A DNA stretch of 64,000 nt from Nitrospirillum sp034653355 (GTDB taxonomy: Bacteria; Pseudomonadota; Alphaproteobacteria; Azospirillales; Azospirillaceae). Location of the stretch: assembly GCF_034653355.1 (NCBI RefSeq), contig NZ_JAYEER010000004.1, positions 2,294,001 through 2,358,000 of the forward strand. The letters are read 5' to 3'. The notes under the pieces were generated by a model. It was given only the letters and a program-made list of their open reading frames with translations. It was not told the DNA's origin and searched no databases. A program made the translations under genes and the position numbers. Positions 17,884-27,474 of this stretch are shown in pieces (the stretch's first letter is position 1; the number at the start of each line of letters is the position of its first letter).

Positions 17884-19710
17884 TTACGGCCCGGCCAGGA
17901 CGGCCACCGCCTCCAGCGCCAGGCGCCGGGCGTCGTCCTTCAGGCCGACGGCGGTCAGGGCCGACAGGGCGTGGGCCGTCACCGTGGGCGTGGTGGTGGC
18001 GGGACCGGCGTCGGCCAGTTCCGCCAGGGCCAGCACGGCCACCTCACCGCGCCGGGGTACGGTGGTCGACTGATCCAGGCGCAGCCAGGACGCGGCGTCG
18101 GGGATCACCCCCGGCGCCTCGACCACCGGGGCGGTGCGGGCCAGCAGCAGCGGGTCCACCTTCTCCCCCGCCGCGGTCAGCAGGGCGAGGATGGAGGCGG
18201 CGCGCAGGCGGGATGGGGCGTCGGCGTCCGCCTTCACCGCGTCCAGCCATTGGGCCCAGTTGGCGCCATCGCTGGGCAGCAGGCCGCCCAGCACGGCCAG
18301 GGGCACCAGGCGCAGGTAGGCCTGCAAGGGCTTGCCCTCAACCTTTCCATCTTTGGGGGCGTCCTGCGCCGACTGGCGGGCCAACTCGAACCACGGCTGG
18401 GCCAGGTCGCGCCGGTTTCGCAGCAGAGCCAGGCGCGTGGCGGCGGGCGCCAGATCCTTCAGCGCTGGCCCGGGGGCCAGCCCTTCCAGCTCCTGGGCCA
18501 GCAGGTCGCCCCAGGCGCCGGCCAGCAGGGCCGGGTCGCTGACGTCCACGGCCTTGGCCAGGATGGCGCCCTTCAGCGACGGGATCGTCTCGCCGATCAA
18601 AGCCTGGTAGAGGATGGCGCGCTGGTCGGCGCCCTGGCGCTTCTCCGCCACGCCCACGGCGTTCTTCAGGTCATTCGGGCTGACCTTGGCCGCCTTGTAG
18701 AGGGGGGCCAACGCCGCCGGCGGCAGGGTGCCAAAGCTGGCGGCCCGGTCGCCAGCCGCCAGCTTCAGGGCCGCCGGCGTGTCGGGCAGGTCGGCCACGG
18801 CCGCGGCGGCGGCCGGGTTCAGCGCCAGGATCTGCGCCGCCGGCACTTCCGCCGGCAAGCCCCGGCCCATGGCGCGGGCCAGCGCCACCGCCTCGGCCGA
18901 CACGGCGGTGAAGCCCTTGAGGGCGCCCTTCTGCCCGCCGGCCGCCACTTCGGCGAGGCGGGAGAAGCCGTCGTCCTTCACGCCCTGTTCCCGCATGATG
19001 TCCAGCGAGAACATGATGTTGTCGGTGGCCCCGCCGCGCACCTGACAGACGACGCCCAGCATCTGGATCTCGCCATCGTTGAAGCGCTTCTGCAGGTCGG
19101 CCATCTGATCGCAGGCCGCCCCGTCGCCGGTCAGCAGCGACAGGCGCGCCCAGGCCTCCGCCCCGCCGGCATCATCCAGCGCCGTCGGCAGGGTGGCCAT
19201 GGCGTCAGCGTTCTTGCCGTCGCCCAGCAGGGCCAGACGCTCCAGCCGGGCGCCCAGGAAGTTGCGCGCGTCCTTGGCCCCCTGGGGTGCCGTGCCGGAG
19301 GACATCAGCACCCGGCCCAGCAGGGCGCGTACCGCCGGCGAGGGGCTGGACTGCGGCAGCGAGGCCAGCGCCCGGTCGACGAGGCCGCGCGGACTGTCCG
19401 CCCACAGCGCCTGGCCCAGGCCGCCCTGCCCCGCGTCCAGCAGGCCGCCGCCATCCGGCGTCACCGCCGCCAGGGTCTTGACCTCGAAGGACGACGCGCG
19501 CGGCGGGGGCGGCGTGTAGGCCCCCAGGGGCGTGGGACCGGGCGCGGCCGTGTCGGTTCCGGCCGGGGGGGCGACTGTGGGCGACGTCGTCGGGCCCTGG
19601 GGCCACAGCGGCGTGGGCCCGCTGGAGGTCTGCGCGAGGGACACCGGGGCCGTCATCAGCCCGGCCACCAGCGCCAAGCCCCAAAACGCCTTACTGCGGG
19701 AAGCGGTCAT
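17884..19710 (-). CDS. Large exported protein of unknown function
   Basis: A 608-residue protein with a clear signal peptide (MTASRSKAFWGLALVAGLMT, cleavage near SLAQ) and a Pro/Thr-rich region to about residue 72. The rest is Ala/Leu-rich and predicted mostly helical, with repeated helical-hairpin style segments (for example AEAWARLSLLTGDGAACDQM), so a solenoid is plausible. Two Cys lie in the middle. It overlaps the preceding small membrane-peptide gene by 20 bp and ends five bases before xerD begins, so xerD probably shares its transcript. Similar proteins lie beside aroK in related bacteria; function unknown. Confidence 0.85.
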   Translation of the reverse strand: MTASRSKAFWGLALVAGLMTAPVSLAQTSSGPTPLWPQGPTTSPTVAPPAGTDTAAPGPTPLGAYTPPPPRASSFEVKTLAAVTPDGGGLLDAGQGGLGQALWADSPRGLVDRALASLPQSSPSPAVRALLGRVLMSSGTAPQGAKDARNFLGARLERLALLGDGKNADAMATLPTALDDAGGAEAWARLSLLTGDGAACDQMADLQKRFNDGEIQMLGVVCQVRGGATDNIMFSLDIMREQGVKDDGFSRLAEVAAGGQKGALKGFTAVSAEAVALARAMGRGLPAEVPAAQILALNPAAAAAVADLPDTPAALKLAAGDRAASFGTLPPAALAPLYKAAKVSPNDLKNAVGVAEKRQGADQRAILYQALIGETIPSLKGAILAKAVDVSDPALLAGAWGDLLAQELEGLAPGPALKDLAPAATRLALLRNRRDLAQPWFELARQSAQDAPKDGKVEGKPLQAYLRLVPLAVLGGLLPSDGANWAQWLDAVKADADAPSRLRAASILALLTAAGEKVDPLLLARTAPVVEAPGVIPDAASWLRLDQSTTVPRRGEVAVLALAELADAGPATTTPTVTAHALSALTAVGLKDDARRLALEAVAVLAGP

Positions 19711-19831
19711 TGGAGATCACCCGTTCGGTGGGCGCGGACGGCGCCGGGGAGGTGGTGGCGGCCACGACCAGGGTGGCGCCGGCACCGCCGAGGACAACCA
19801 GGGCGATCAGGATCAGGAGAAGCTTTTTCAT
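19691..19831 (-). CDS. Small membrane or exported peptide (46 residues)
   Basis: The frame reads MKKLLLILIALVVLGGAGAT, then a short tail ending VISNDRFPQ. It has two Lys, one hydrophobic segment (residues 4–26) and a polar Pro/Ser/Thr tail. Its last 20 bp overlap the start of the 608-residue exported protein gene in another frame, suggesting translational coupling. No strong Shine–Dalgarno is visible. It is too short for confident recognition but has the character of a real single-pass peptide. Confidence 0.55.
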   Translation of the reverse strand: MKKLLLILIALVVLGGAGATLVVAATTSPAPSAPTERVISNDRFPQ

Positions 19832-20245
19832 CGTGGGATCGGCATCAATCGCTGGTAGGGAAGGGCGAGTTCAGAAAGAAAGTTGCGAGACCATGTCGGT
19901 CCAAGCAAGGCCGCAGTGCGCGAGCCCCCGGTGGAGTTAAGGGACAGGCGGGGTCGACTGTGTTATGCAGTCCCCCCGACCGTTTCCCCCGGCGGTGGCG
20001 CCCACCAGACTGGCACGGGAAAACGGGGGCCGGACAGTCCGCCTGAAGCCGCAGGGCCAGGGTGGACGCCGGGTCTAGGGATGAAGAACAATCCCCGGAA
20101 CGGGGTACGGCTTTCAGGTTTCGGCTGGAATGGATGACACGGCAAAAATGGTGTTAGCGCTCGGCACTGTAGCGTCCGCCCCCCAGGTGCGCAACGCCAC
20201 CCCGACCCGCCGGGTGCCCGCCACCCTGTCACGGGGGAACCGGTG
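19832..20245. other. Gene-free divergent region before aroK
   Basis: About 410 bp between divergent units. A small hairpin (GACTG, loop TGTTATG, CAGTC) is followed by a C-run near 19980. GGGGGA about ten bases before the aroK start is its ribosome-binding site. Short frames here have no start signals. No tRNA or riboswitch pattern seen. Confidence 0.5.
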
Positions 20246-20839
20246 ATGCGCCCAACCCTGCGCCAGCGCCCGCCCCGCACCCTGGTCCTGGTGGGCCTGA
20301 TGGGGGCCGGCAAGACCAGCATCGGCCGCCGCCTGGCCGCCCGTCTGGGCTTGCCCTTCGTCGATGCGGACCAGGAGATCGAGCGCGCCGCCGGCTGCAG
20401 CATCCCCGAATTCTTCGAGCGCTATGGCGAGCCCGCCTTCCGCGAGGGTGAGCGCCGGGTGATCGCCCGCCTGCTGGACCAGCCGCTGCAGGTGCTGTCC
20501 ACCGGCGGTGGCGCCTTCATGGATGCCGACACCCGGGCCCTGGTGCGCCAGCGCGCCCATTCCATCTGGCTGCGGGCCGAGCTGGACCTGCTGGTGCAGC
20601 GGACCGCGCGGCGCGGCAACCGCCCCCTGCTGAAGGATAGCGACCCGCGCGAGACCCTGCGCAAGCTGATGGAGCTGCGCCACCCCTACTACGCCCAGGC
20701 CGATATCACCGTGGACAGCGGCGACCGACCGGCGGAGGACACGGTGGACCGGGTGGTGGAATGCCTGCAGGCCTATCTGGACGCCGATAACGACAGCGCC
20801 GAGGAGACGCGGGCCCAACCGGCCGCGGTGCAATCATGA
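20246..20839 (+). CDS. aroK: Shikimate kinase
   Basis: ATP-dependent 3-phosphorylation of shikimate in the chorismate pathway. The 197-residue protein has the Walker A loop VGLMGAGKTSIGRRLA, the shikimate-binding VDADQEIE, FREGERRV, the glycine-rich LSTGGGAFM and the lid RGNRPLL. A GTG one codon earlier is an alternative start. Its stop overlaps the aroB start by ATGA, so the two are translationally coupled. Confidence 0.96.
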   Translation: MRPTLRQRPPRTLVLVGLMGAGKTSIGRRLAARLGLPFVDADQEIERAAGCSIPEFFERYGEPAFREGERRVIARLLDQPLQVLSTGGGAFMDADTRALVRQRAHSIWLRAELDLLVQRTARRGNRPLLKDSDPRETLRKLMELRHPYYAQADITVDSGDRPAEDTVDRVVECLQAYLDADNDSAEETRAQPAAVQS

Positions 20840-21948
20840 GCCAGACCGTACCCGTCAGCTTGGGTGACCGTTCCTACGACGTGCTGGTCGGCGCCGGCCT
20901 GATCCAGGGCGCTGGTCCCCTGGTGGCGCCCATCGCCGGTCACCGGCCGCTGATCATCCTCAGTGACGAAACGGTGGCGCCCCTGTACCTGGGCACCCTG
21001 ACCCGCTCGCTGGAGGCCGCCGGCGCCCGCGTCCTGGACCCTATCGTGGTGCCGGCGGGCGAGGCGACCAAGAGCTTCCACCATCTGGAAGCGGTCCTTG
21101 AAATCCTGCTGTCGCGCGGCATTGAGCGCGGGGCCATGCTGGTGGCCCTGGGCGGCGGCGTCATCGGCGATTTGGGCGGCTTCGCGGCCGCCATCGCCCT
21201 GCGCGGCCTGGACTTCATCCAGGTGCCCACCACGCTGCTCTCCCAGGTGGACAGCAGCGTGGGCGGCAAGACCGGCATCAACAGCCGCCAGGGCAAGAAT
21301 TTGATCGGCGCCTTCCACCAGCCCCGCCTGGTGCTGGCCGACATCGGCGCCCTGGACAGCCTGCCCCGGCGCGAGGTGCTGGCGGGATATGCGGAGGTGG
21401 TGAAGTACGGCCTGATCGACCGGCTGGACTTCTTCACTTGGCTGGAGCGGAACGGCCCCGCCCTGGTGGCGGGCGACGCCGCCCTGCGCACGGCCGCCGT
21501 GAAGGAGAGCGTGGCCGCCAAGGCGGCCATCGTGGCGCAGGATGAGCGCGAGGGCGGCGTGCGCGCCCTGCTGAACCTGGGCCACACCTTCGGCCACGCG
21601 CTGGAGGCGGAAGTGGGCTACGGCGGTGAGTTGCTGCACGGCGAGGCCGTGGGCATCGGCATGGTCATGGCCTTCGACCTGTCGGTGCGCCTGGGCCTGT
21701 GTCCGCCCGAGGACCTGGCCCGCATGCGCCGCCACTTGGCGGCGGTGGGCCTGCCCACGGGTGCCGCGTACCTGGCCAAGGGCCGCTGGACCGTGGACGC
21801 GCTGATGGCCCACATGGCCAAAGACAAGAAGGTCAAGGACGGCGGCATCACCTTCATCCTGGCGCGCGGCATCGGCCAGGCCTTCACCGCCCGGGGCATC
21901 GATCCCGAACCGGTGCGGGCCGTGGTGGCGGCGGCGCTGGAGGCGTGA
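20836..21948 (+). CDS. aroB: 3-dehydroquinate synthase
   Basis: Converts DAHP to 3-dehydroquinate, the second step of the shikimate pathway, using NAD+ and a divalent metal. The 370-residue protein has ALGGGVIGDLGGFAAA, VPTTLLSQVDSSVGGKTGIN and the metal-binding NLGHTFGHALE and HGEAVGIGM. It overlaps aroK by four bases. Confidence 0.96.
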   Translation: MSQTVPVSLGDRSYDVLVGAGLIQGAGPLVAPIAGHRPLIILSDETVAPLYLGTLTRSLEAAGARVLDPIVVPAGEATKSFHHLEAVLEILLSRGIERGAMLVALGGGVIGDLGGFAAAIALRGLDFIQVPTTLLSQVDSSVGGKTGINSRQGKNLIGAFHQPRLVLADIGALDSLPRREVLAGYAEVVKYGLIDRLDFFTWLERNGPALVAGDAALRTAAVKESVAAKAAIVAQDEREGGVRALLNLGHTFGHALEAEVGYGGELLHGEAVGIGMVMAFDLSVRLGLCPPEDLARMRRHLAAVGLPTGAAYLAKGRWTVDALMAHMAKDKKVKDGGITFILARGIGQAFTARGIDPEPVRAVVAAALEA

Positions 21949-22005
21949 GAAGCCGGCTTCCCTGACCGGGGGCCTGCTTTCTTGACCGGGGAAGGACGGG
22001 CGCCC

Positions 22006-22632
22006 ATGATGCGCCCCGCGTCCGTTCCCCTTGTTTCAGAAGTCCGCCCGCCCCATGCCCCTCCCCCCGCCGCCGAGCGCACGCCGCTGCACACCCGCCG
22101 CGTCACATGCCAGGGTTACGAACGCGCCGATGGCCTTTGGGATATCGAAGGCCACATCACGGACGCGAAGCACTACGCCTTCGACAATGAGTGGCGCGGC
22201 ACCATCGAACCCGGCCAATACCTGCATGAGATGTGGGTGCGTCTGACGGTGGACGACACGCTGACCGTGCGGGCGGTGGAGGTGGCCACCGACAACTCCC
22301 CCTTCGCCCACTGTCCCGCCATCCTGCCCAACTTCCAGCGCCTGGTGGGCCTGAGCATCGCGTCGGGCTGGACCAACGCGGTCAAGCAGCGCCTGGGCCG
22401 GACGGAGGGCTGCACCCACCTGGTGGAGCTGCTGGGCCCCGTGGCCACCACCGCCTTCCAAACCCTGGCGCCGGTGCTGAGCGCCCGGCGCAACGGCGGC
22501 AAAGGCGGCCCGCCGCCCGTGCTGAACACCTGCCACGTCATGGCCAGCGACGGCCCGGTGGTCAAGCGCTGGTTCCCTGAGCACTACACCGGGCAGCACG
22601 ACACCGGCCCGGAAGAACCGGACGGGGCCTAA
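22006..22632 (+). CDS. DUF2889-type protein of unknown function
   Basis: A 208-residue soluble protein. The core has TRRVTCQGYERADGLWDIEG, TDAKHYAF, IEPGQYLHEMWVRLTVDD and CPAILPNFQRLVGLSIASGW; this pattern fits the DUF2889 family. The C-terminus ends NTCHVMASDGPVVKRWFPEH. The ATG at 22006 follows GGGGAAGGA by nine bases; a TTG at 21982 is less likely. The 3' end overlaps the convergent bolA gene by four bases. Function unknown. Confidence 0.75.
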   Translation: MMRPASVPLVSEVRPPHAPPPAAERTPLHTRRVTCQGYERADGLWDIEGHITDAKHYAFDNEWRGTIEPGQYLHEMWVRLTVDDTLTVRAVEVATDNSPFAHCPAILPNFQRLVGLSIASGWTNAVKQRLGRTEGCTHLVELLGPVATTAFQTLAPVLSARRNGGKGGPPPVLNTCHVMASDGPVVKRWFPEHYTGQHDTGPEEPDGA

Positions 22633-22901
22633 GCCGCCTCTTCCGGCGTCAGTGTCTTGACCGACAGGGCGTGGATGCGCTCGGCCAGTTCGTCCTTCAG
22701 GATGTCGTAGACCAGGCGCTGGCGCGCCACGCGCGACTTGCCGGCGAAGGCGGATGACACCACCGTGACCTCGAAATGGGTCTCGCCGCCGGGCGCGGCC
22801 CCGCCATGGCCGGCATGGGCGGCCGATTGGTCGTCGACGACCAGCGTCACGGGTGCCAGCGCCTGGGTCAGCTTGGTGTGGATGCGGTCGGCGTAGCGCA
22901 T
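22629..22901 (-). CDS. BolA family protein
   Basis: A 90-residue BolA-like protein. The signature FAGKSRVARQRLVYDILKDE holds the conserved helix–turn–helix-like motif, and the HAGH segment may supply the His ligand for Fe–S sharing with a monothiol glutaredoxin. A Gly/Ala insertion (HGGAAPGGE) sits in the variable loop. It is divergent from the J-domain gene, an arrangement typical of alphaproteobacteria with cobS–cobT. Its precise role (iron–sulfur trafficking or stress) is inferred from the family. Confidence 0.9.
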   Translation of the reverse strand: MRYADRIHTKLTQALAPVTLVVDDQSAAHAGHGGAAPGGETHFEVTVVSSAFAGKSRVARQRLVYDILKDELAERIHALSVKTLTPEEAA

Positions 22902-23083
22902 GGGAAATGCCCGGAATGGATGGATCGTCTTGTCCTCTTCAGGTGCGACGCCGGGGCGGCGCTGTCAATGGCCGGGAGGCGATTTACAGCGCCCGGGACA
23001 GCAGCCCAGCTTTGCCGCCGCAATGGTGGCGCGGGCGACCCGCCGCGCTTGTCACGGCCGGGGCCTGACCCCATACTTTCGCG

Positions 23084-23662
23084 ATGCAGAAACAGCGCCC
23101 CGGATTCTCTTTCTCGTTCGACGATCCGCCGCAGGTCCAGGTCAGGGCCTGCGACCATCCCGGCTGCGCCGAGGTGGGGGAGTACCGCGCGCCCAAGAAT
23201 CGCAGCCAGCTGAACGATTATTACTGGTTCTGCCTGGACCACGTGCGGGCCTACAACAAGGCCTGGGACTATTACCAGGGCATGAGCACGGAAGAGATCG
23301 AGCGCGCCATGCGCTACGACACCACCTGGCAGCGCCCCACCTGGCCCATGGGCGACTGGCGCACCCGGGAACGGAAGCTGCGCGACAGCATGAGCCGGGG
23401 CCACAGCTTCGGCGCCGATTGGGAGGCGGGCGCGTCGCACCATCCCCCGCCCCCGTCCCCCCGCACGCCGGAGGATGAGGCGCTGGACGTTCTGGGCCTG
23501 AAGGCGCCCATCGGGTTCAACGAGGTCAAGCAGCGCTATCGCGAGCTGGCCAAGCAGAACCACCCGGATATCCATGGCGGCGACAAGGACGCGGAGGAGC
23601 GCCTGAAGCGCATCAACCAGGCCTACAACGTGCTGAAGGCCGCCTATACCGACCATGGCTGA
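23084..23662 (+). CDS. J-domain (DnaJ-like) protein
   Basis: A 192-residue protein with a C-terminal J-domain (about 130–190): ALDVLGLKAPIGFNEVKQRY, the HPD motif in NHPDIHGGDKDAEE, and LKRINQAYNVLK. The N-terminal half has conserved Cys and His (CDHPGCAEVG, WFCLDHVRAYN) that could form a small zinc site. It would recruit DnaK to an unknown client. It precedes cobS–cobT, as in many alphaproteobacteria. Confidence 0.88.
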   Translation: MQKQRPGFSFSFDDPPQVQVRACDHPGCAEVGEYRAPKNRSQLNDYYWFCLDHVRAYNKAWDYYQGMSTEEIERAMRYDTTWQRPTWPMGDWRTRERKLRDSMSRGHSFGADWEAGASHHPPPPSPRTPEDEALDVLGLKAPIGFNEVKQRYRELAKQNHPDIHGGDKDAEERLKRINQAYNVLKAAYTDHG

Positions 23663-23740
23663 GCCGCCGCAACCCCACGGTCTGAAACAATAACCAAGAC
23701 CAACCGTTCTGTTCGATCTCGCAGGAAAGCCGACCGTCCC

Positions 23741-24733
23741 ATGTCCCAGGAACCGACACCGATGAACGCCGCCTCGCTGCCCGATATCAAGATCTCCGTC
23801 CGCCAGACCTTCGGGATCGACAGCGACATGGCCGTGCCGGCGTTCAGCTCCCCCACGGAACATGTGCCGGAGATCGATAGCACCTATCGTTTTGATCGCG
23901 AAACGACCATGGCCATCCTTGCCGGGTTCGCATACAATCGCCGCGTCATGGTCCAGGGCTACCACGGCACGGGCAAGTCCACCCACATCGAGCAGGTGGC
24001 CGCGCGCCTGAACTGGCCCTGCCTGCGCGTCAACCTGGACAGCCACATCAGCCGTATCGACCTGATCGGCAAGGACGCCATCGTCCTGCGCGAGGGCGTG
24101 CAGGTGACGGAGTATCGCGAGGGCATCCTGCCCTGGGCCCTGCAGCACCCCTGCGCCATCGTGTTCGACGAGTATGACGCCGGCCGCCCGGACGTGATGT
24201 TCGTCATCCAGCGCGTGCTGGAGGTCGAAGGCAAGCTGACCCTGCTGGACCAGAACAAGGTCATCCGTCCCCACCCGGCCTTCCGCCTGTTCGCCACGGC
24301 CAACACCATCGGGCTGGGCGACACGACCGGCCTCTACCACGGCACCCAGCAGATCAACCAGGGCCAGATGGACCGGTGGAACATCGTCTCCACCCTGAAC
24401 TATCTGCCCCATGACGCCGAGGTGAAGATCGTCCTGGCCAAGGTGCCGAGCTACGACACCGATGATCGCCGTGTGCTGGTCAACGCCATGGTGCGCCTGG
24501 CCGACCTGACCCGCGCCGGCTTCATCGCCGGCGACATCTCCACCGTCATGAGCCCGCGCACGGTCATCACCTGGGCCCAGAACGCCGACATCTTCGGCGA
24601 CGTGGGCTTCGCCTTCCGCGTCACCTTCCTGAACAAGTGCGATGAGGTGGAGCGCGCGGCGGTGGCCGAGTACTACCAGCGCTGCTTCGGCACCGAACTG
24701 CCCGAGAGCGGCGTGCGCGCCACCCTCGCCTGA
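23741..24733 (+). CDS. cobS: Cobaltochelatase subunit CobS
   Basis: AAA+ motor subunit of the aerobic cobalt chelatase CobNST, which inserts Co2+ into hydrogenobyrinic acid a,c-diamide. The 330-residue protein has Walker A in VQGYHGTGKSTHIEQVAARL, Walker B in CAIVFDEYDAG, and sensor motif RLFATANTIGLGD. The ATG follows an AGGAAAG region. Its stop overlaps the first possible cobT start (TGATG). Confidence 0.95.
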   Translation: MSQEPTPMNAASLPDIKISVRQTFGIDSDMAVPAFSSPTEHVPEIDSTYRFDRETTMAILAGFAYNRRVMVQGYHGTGKSTHIEQVAARLNWPCLRVNLDSHISRIDLIGKDAIVLREGVQVTEYREGILPWALQHPCAIVFDEYDAGRPDVMFVIQRVLEVEGKLTLLDQNKVIRPHPAFRLFATANTIGLGDTTGLYHGTQQINQGQMDRWNIVSTLNYLPHDAEVKIVLAKVPSYDTDDRRVLVNAMVRLADLTRAGFIAGDISTVMSPRTVITWAQNADIFGDVGFAFRVTFLNKCDEVERAAVAEYYQRCFGTELPESGVRATLA

Positions 24734-24750
24734 TGCGGGGGGACGAACCC

Positions 24751-26637
24751 ATGTCTTCCGACCGGGAATCGCCGCTGGAGGCGTTCAAGCGGGCCACCGG
24801 CGCCGCCGTCCGCGCCATCGCGGAGCGCGGTGACCTGACGGTGGGGTTTTCCGCCGAGCCGCCGGGCTACTCCGGCACGCGGGTGCGGGTGCCTTTGCCC
24901 ACGCGTGACCTGAACGTGCGCGACGTGGCGCCGGTGCGCGGCGCCGCCGATGCCGCCGCCCTGCGCCTGCGCCACCACGACGCCGCCGCCCATGCCCGGC
25001 TGCTGCCCACGGGCGATACCGCCCGCCTGGCCTTCGACGCGCTGGAACAGGCGCGGTGCGAAGCCCTGGGCGCCAACGCCATGGCGGGCGTGGCCGACAA
25101 CCTGACGGCGGCGCTGGAGGAACGCTTCCGCCGCCAGGGGCTGGATCGGGCCACGGCGCGGGACCAGGTGTCGCTGGCCGACGCCCTGCGCCTGATCGCG
25201 CGTGAGGCCCTGACCGGCGCCCCGGCGGCCCCCGCCACCCGGGCGGCGCTGGACCTGTGGCGTCCCTTCATCGAGGAAAAGGCGGGCACCGACTTGGCCC
25301 AGCTGAAAGCCGCCATGGCCGACCAGCAGGCCTACGCCCGGGAGGCCCGCCGCATCCTGGCCGACCTGGACCTGGAGGTCGGTGGCGAGCCTGAGAAGTC
25401 GGAAGAGGAGGAGACCGCCGAGTCCGGCGACGCCCAGAGTCCCGAGGGCGCCGACAATGACGAGGCCGGCGGTGGCCAGTCCGACGACGCCGAGCCGGAA
25501 GCGACGGGCGAGCAGCAGCAGGCCGGCGGCCAGACGGAAGAGACCGCCGGCGCCGCCGAAAGCAGCGAAGGTGAACAGCAGGAAATGGAAGGGGCCGGGG
25601 CCGAGCAGTCGGGTGAGCCCGGCGAACCGTCCCGCCCCGATTTCGGCCGCAACAGCCTGGACAGCGGCAACTACCGCGCCTTCACCACCGAATTCGATGA
25701 GGTGGTGGGGGCGGCCGACCTGTGCGACGCGGATGAACTGGCCCGCCTGCGCATGATGCTGGACCAGCAGTTGCAGCACCTGCAGGGCGTCATCGCCAAG
25801 CTGGCCAACCGCCTGCAGCGCCGCCTGATGGCCAAGCAGACGCGGGCCTGGGTGTTTGATCTGGAGGAAGGCATCCTGGACGCGGCCCGCCTGGCCCGCG
25901 TGGTGGCCAACCCGGTGCTGCCCCTGTCGTTCAAGCAGGAGAACGACACCGATTTCCGCGACACCGTCGTCACCCTGCTGATCGACAATTCCGGATCCAT
26001 GCGCGGCCGGCCCATCACCATCGCCGCCATGAGCGCCGACATCCTGGCGCGCACCCTGGAACGCTGCGGCGTGAAGGTGGAGATCCTGGGCTTCACCACC
26101 CGGGCATGGAAGGGCGGGCAGAGCCGCGAGCGCTGGCTGGCCAGCGGCAAGCCCGCCGCCCCCGGCCGCCTGAACGACCTGCGGCACATCGTCTACAAGG
26201 AGGCCGACGCCCCCTGGCGCCGGGCCCGGCGCAACCTGGGCCTGATGCTGCGCGAAGGCATCCTGAAGGAGAACATCGACGGGGAGGCCCTGCTATGGGC
26301 CCACACCCGCCTGATCGCCCGGCCGGAGCAGCGGCGCATCCTGATGGTGATTTCCGACGGCGCGCCGGTGGACGACAGCACCCTGTCGGTCAACAGCGGC
26401 AGCTATCTGGAAAAGCACCTGCGCAGCGTCATCGAGTACATCGAGACCCGCAGCCCGGTGGAGCTGATCGCCATCGGCATCGGCCACGACGTCACGCGTT
26501 ATTACCGGCGCGCCGTCACCATCGTGGACGTGGAACAACTGGGCGGCACGGTCATGGAAAAGCTGGCCGAGTTGTTCGACGAGGACGACCGCCGCCCCGG
26601 CGCCGCCCGGCGGCCGGCGCGCGCCGGCCGCCGTTAA
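24751..26637 (+). CDS. cobT: Cobaltochelatase subunit CobT
   Basis: Second MoxR-partner subunit of the CobNST complex. The 628-residue protein has an N-terminal helical domain, a very acidic central region (about 215–300, rich in Glu, Asp, Gln and Ala) and a C-terminal von Willebrand A domain with the MIDAS motif LLIDNSGSMRGRP and VISDGAPVDDSTL. GGGGGGA precedes the ATG at 24751 by about seven bases; an ATG overlapping the cobS stop at 24733 is an alternative. CobN is not in the window. Confidence 0.95.
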   Translation: MSSDRESPLEAFKRATGAAVRAIAERGDLTVGFSAEPPGYSGTRVRVPLPTRDLNVRDVAPVRGAADAAALRLRHHDAAAHARLLPTGDTARLAFDALEQARCEALGANAMAGVADNLTAALEERFRRQGLDRATARDQVSLADALRLIAREALTGAPAAPATRAALDLWRPFIEEKAGTDLAQLKAAMADQQAYAREARRILADLDLEVGGEPEKSEEEETAESGDAQSPEGADNDEAGGGQSDDAEPEATGEQQQAGGQTEETAGAAESSEGEQQEMEGAGAEQSGEPGEPSRPDFGRNSLDSGNYRAFTTEFDEVVGAADLCDADELARLRMMLDQQLQHLQGVIAKLANRLQRRLMAKQTRAWVFDLEEGILDAARLARVVANPVLPLSFKQENDTDFRDTVVTLLIDNSGSMRGRPITIAAMSADILARTLERCGVKVEILGFTTRAWKGGQSRERWLASGKPAAPGRLNDLRHIVYKEADAPWRRARRNLGLMLREGILKENIDGEALLWAHTRLIARPEQRRILMVISDGAPVDDSTLSVNSGSYLEKHLRSVIEYIETRSPVELIAIGIGHDVTRYYRRAVTIVDVEQLGGTVMEKLAELFDEDDRRPGAARRPARAGRR

Positions 26638-26705
26638 CCCCAGACCCGCATGGAAAAAGGGCCGCCAGGCGGGTGCCGGCGGCCCAAATCCCGCCTCGGA
26701 AGAGC

Positions 26706-27278
26706 TTACTTGCCCGCGGGCTTGGCCGCCGGCGCCGGAGCGGCGGGGGCCGGCGCCCCACCCGTGCGAGCCTTGTACACATGCAACTGTTCGTTGAAGC
26801 GCCCCGCAAGGAATTGCATGTTGTTGACCACGACATCCTGCAGGCGGGTCAATTGCAGGAACTTGGCCACCGTCACCTGGTCCGGATGCTGCGCCACAAG
26901 CTGGTCGACGCAAGCGATGAAGCCCTGGCCGCTGTTGACGTAGGACTGCATCTCCTCATGCGCCTTGCGCATGTCGGCCTCGGGCGCGGTCTTGCCGTCG
27001 GGAATGGTGGGCACCTTCTTGGGAACGGGGCAGTTCCAGCCATCGTCATCGTCGGCCTTTCCACCCGCCTTGACACCGGCGGCCGGGGCCGCGGCGGCGG
27101 GGGCCGCCGGCTTGGCTGCCGATGGCATGATGGGCGCGGAACCGGCCGTGGGCGAAGAAGCCGCCGGATTCGCCGCCTGGGCCCGGGCAGGCGCGGCGCC
27201 AGTGAACGCAAGGGTTGTCGCCGAGGCGAGGACGGGCAGGATCATCAGGGACCGGCGGACGGCGACACGCAGGCTCAC
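26706..27278 (-). CDS. Exported protein of unknown function
   Basis: About 190 residues with a signal peptide (SLRVAVRRSLMILPVLASAT, cleavage near ARAQA), an Ala/Pro-rich low-complexity linker (about 37–75), then a compact domain with two Cys (WNCPVPKK and FIACVDQLV) and a helical end. The tail is again Ala/Pro-rich. A GTG start at 27278 with an AGGAA region upstream is preferred over a TTG at 27284. It is divergent from murI. Family not recognised; likely periplasmic. Confidence 0.75.
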   Translation of the reverse strand: MSLRVAVRRSLMILPVLASATTLAFTGAAPARAQAANPAASSPTAGSAPIMPSAAKPAAPAAAAPAAGVKAGGKADDDDGWNCPVPKKVPTIPDGKTAPEADMRKAHEEMQSYVNSGQGFIACVDQLVAQHPDQVTVAKFLQLTRLQDVVVNNMQFLAGRFNEQLHVYKARTGGAPAPAAPAPAAKPAGK

Positions 27279-27474
27279 GGGCAAGGTTCCTCAAGACAAA
27301 GGGGCAATGGGCGTCAGCATAAAGGACGGGCGCACTAAGGCATAGCCGACATGCGTTGGCAAGAAGGGGCGGCAACCGGCCGCAACGCCGTTGCCGCCGA
27401 CCCGGCCGATCGTGCTAAACCGGAGGGGATGGGTGCCGGGCGCACCCCCAAGGCAAACGGTGCGGTTGCGAGCG

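Noticed and set aside
17833..20046. Long plus-strand open frame (737 codons) opposite the exported protein gene
   Set aside because: Antisense shadow with Arg/Gly/Gln-rich composition; the minus-strand gene has a signal peptide and sensible sequence.
22902..24750. Cobalamin riboswitch before cobS
   Set aside because: The intergenic stretches are too short and show no B12-box-like sequence.
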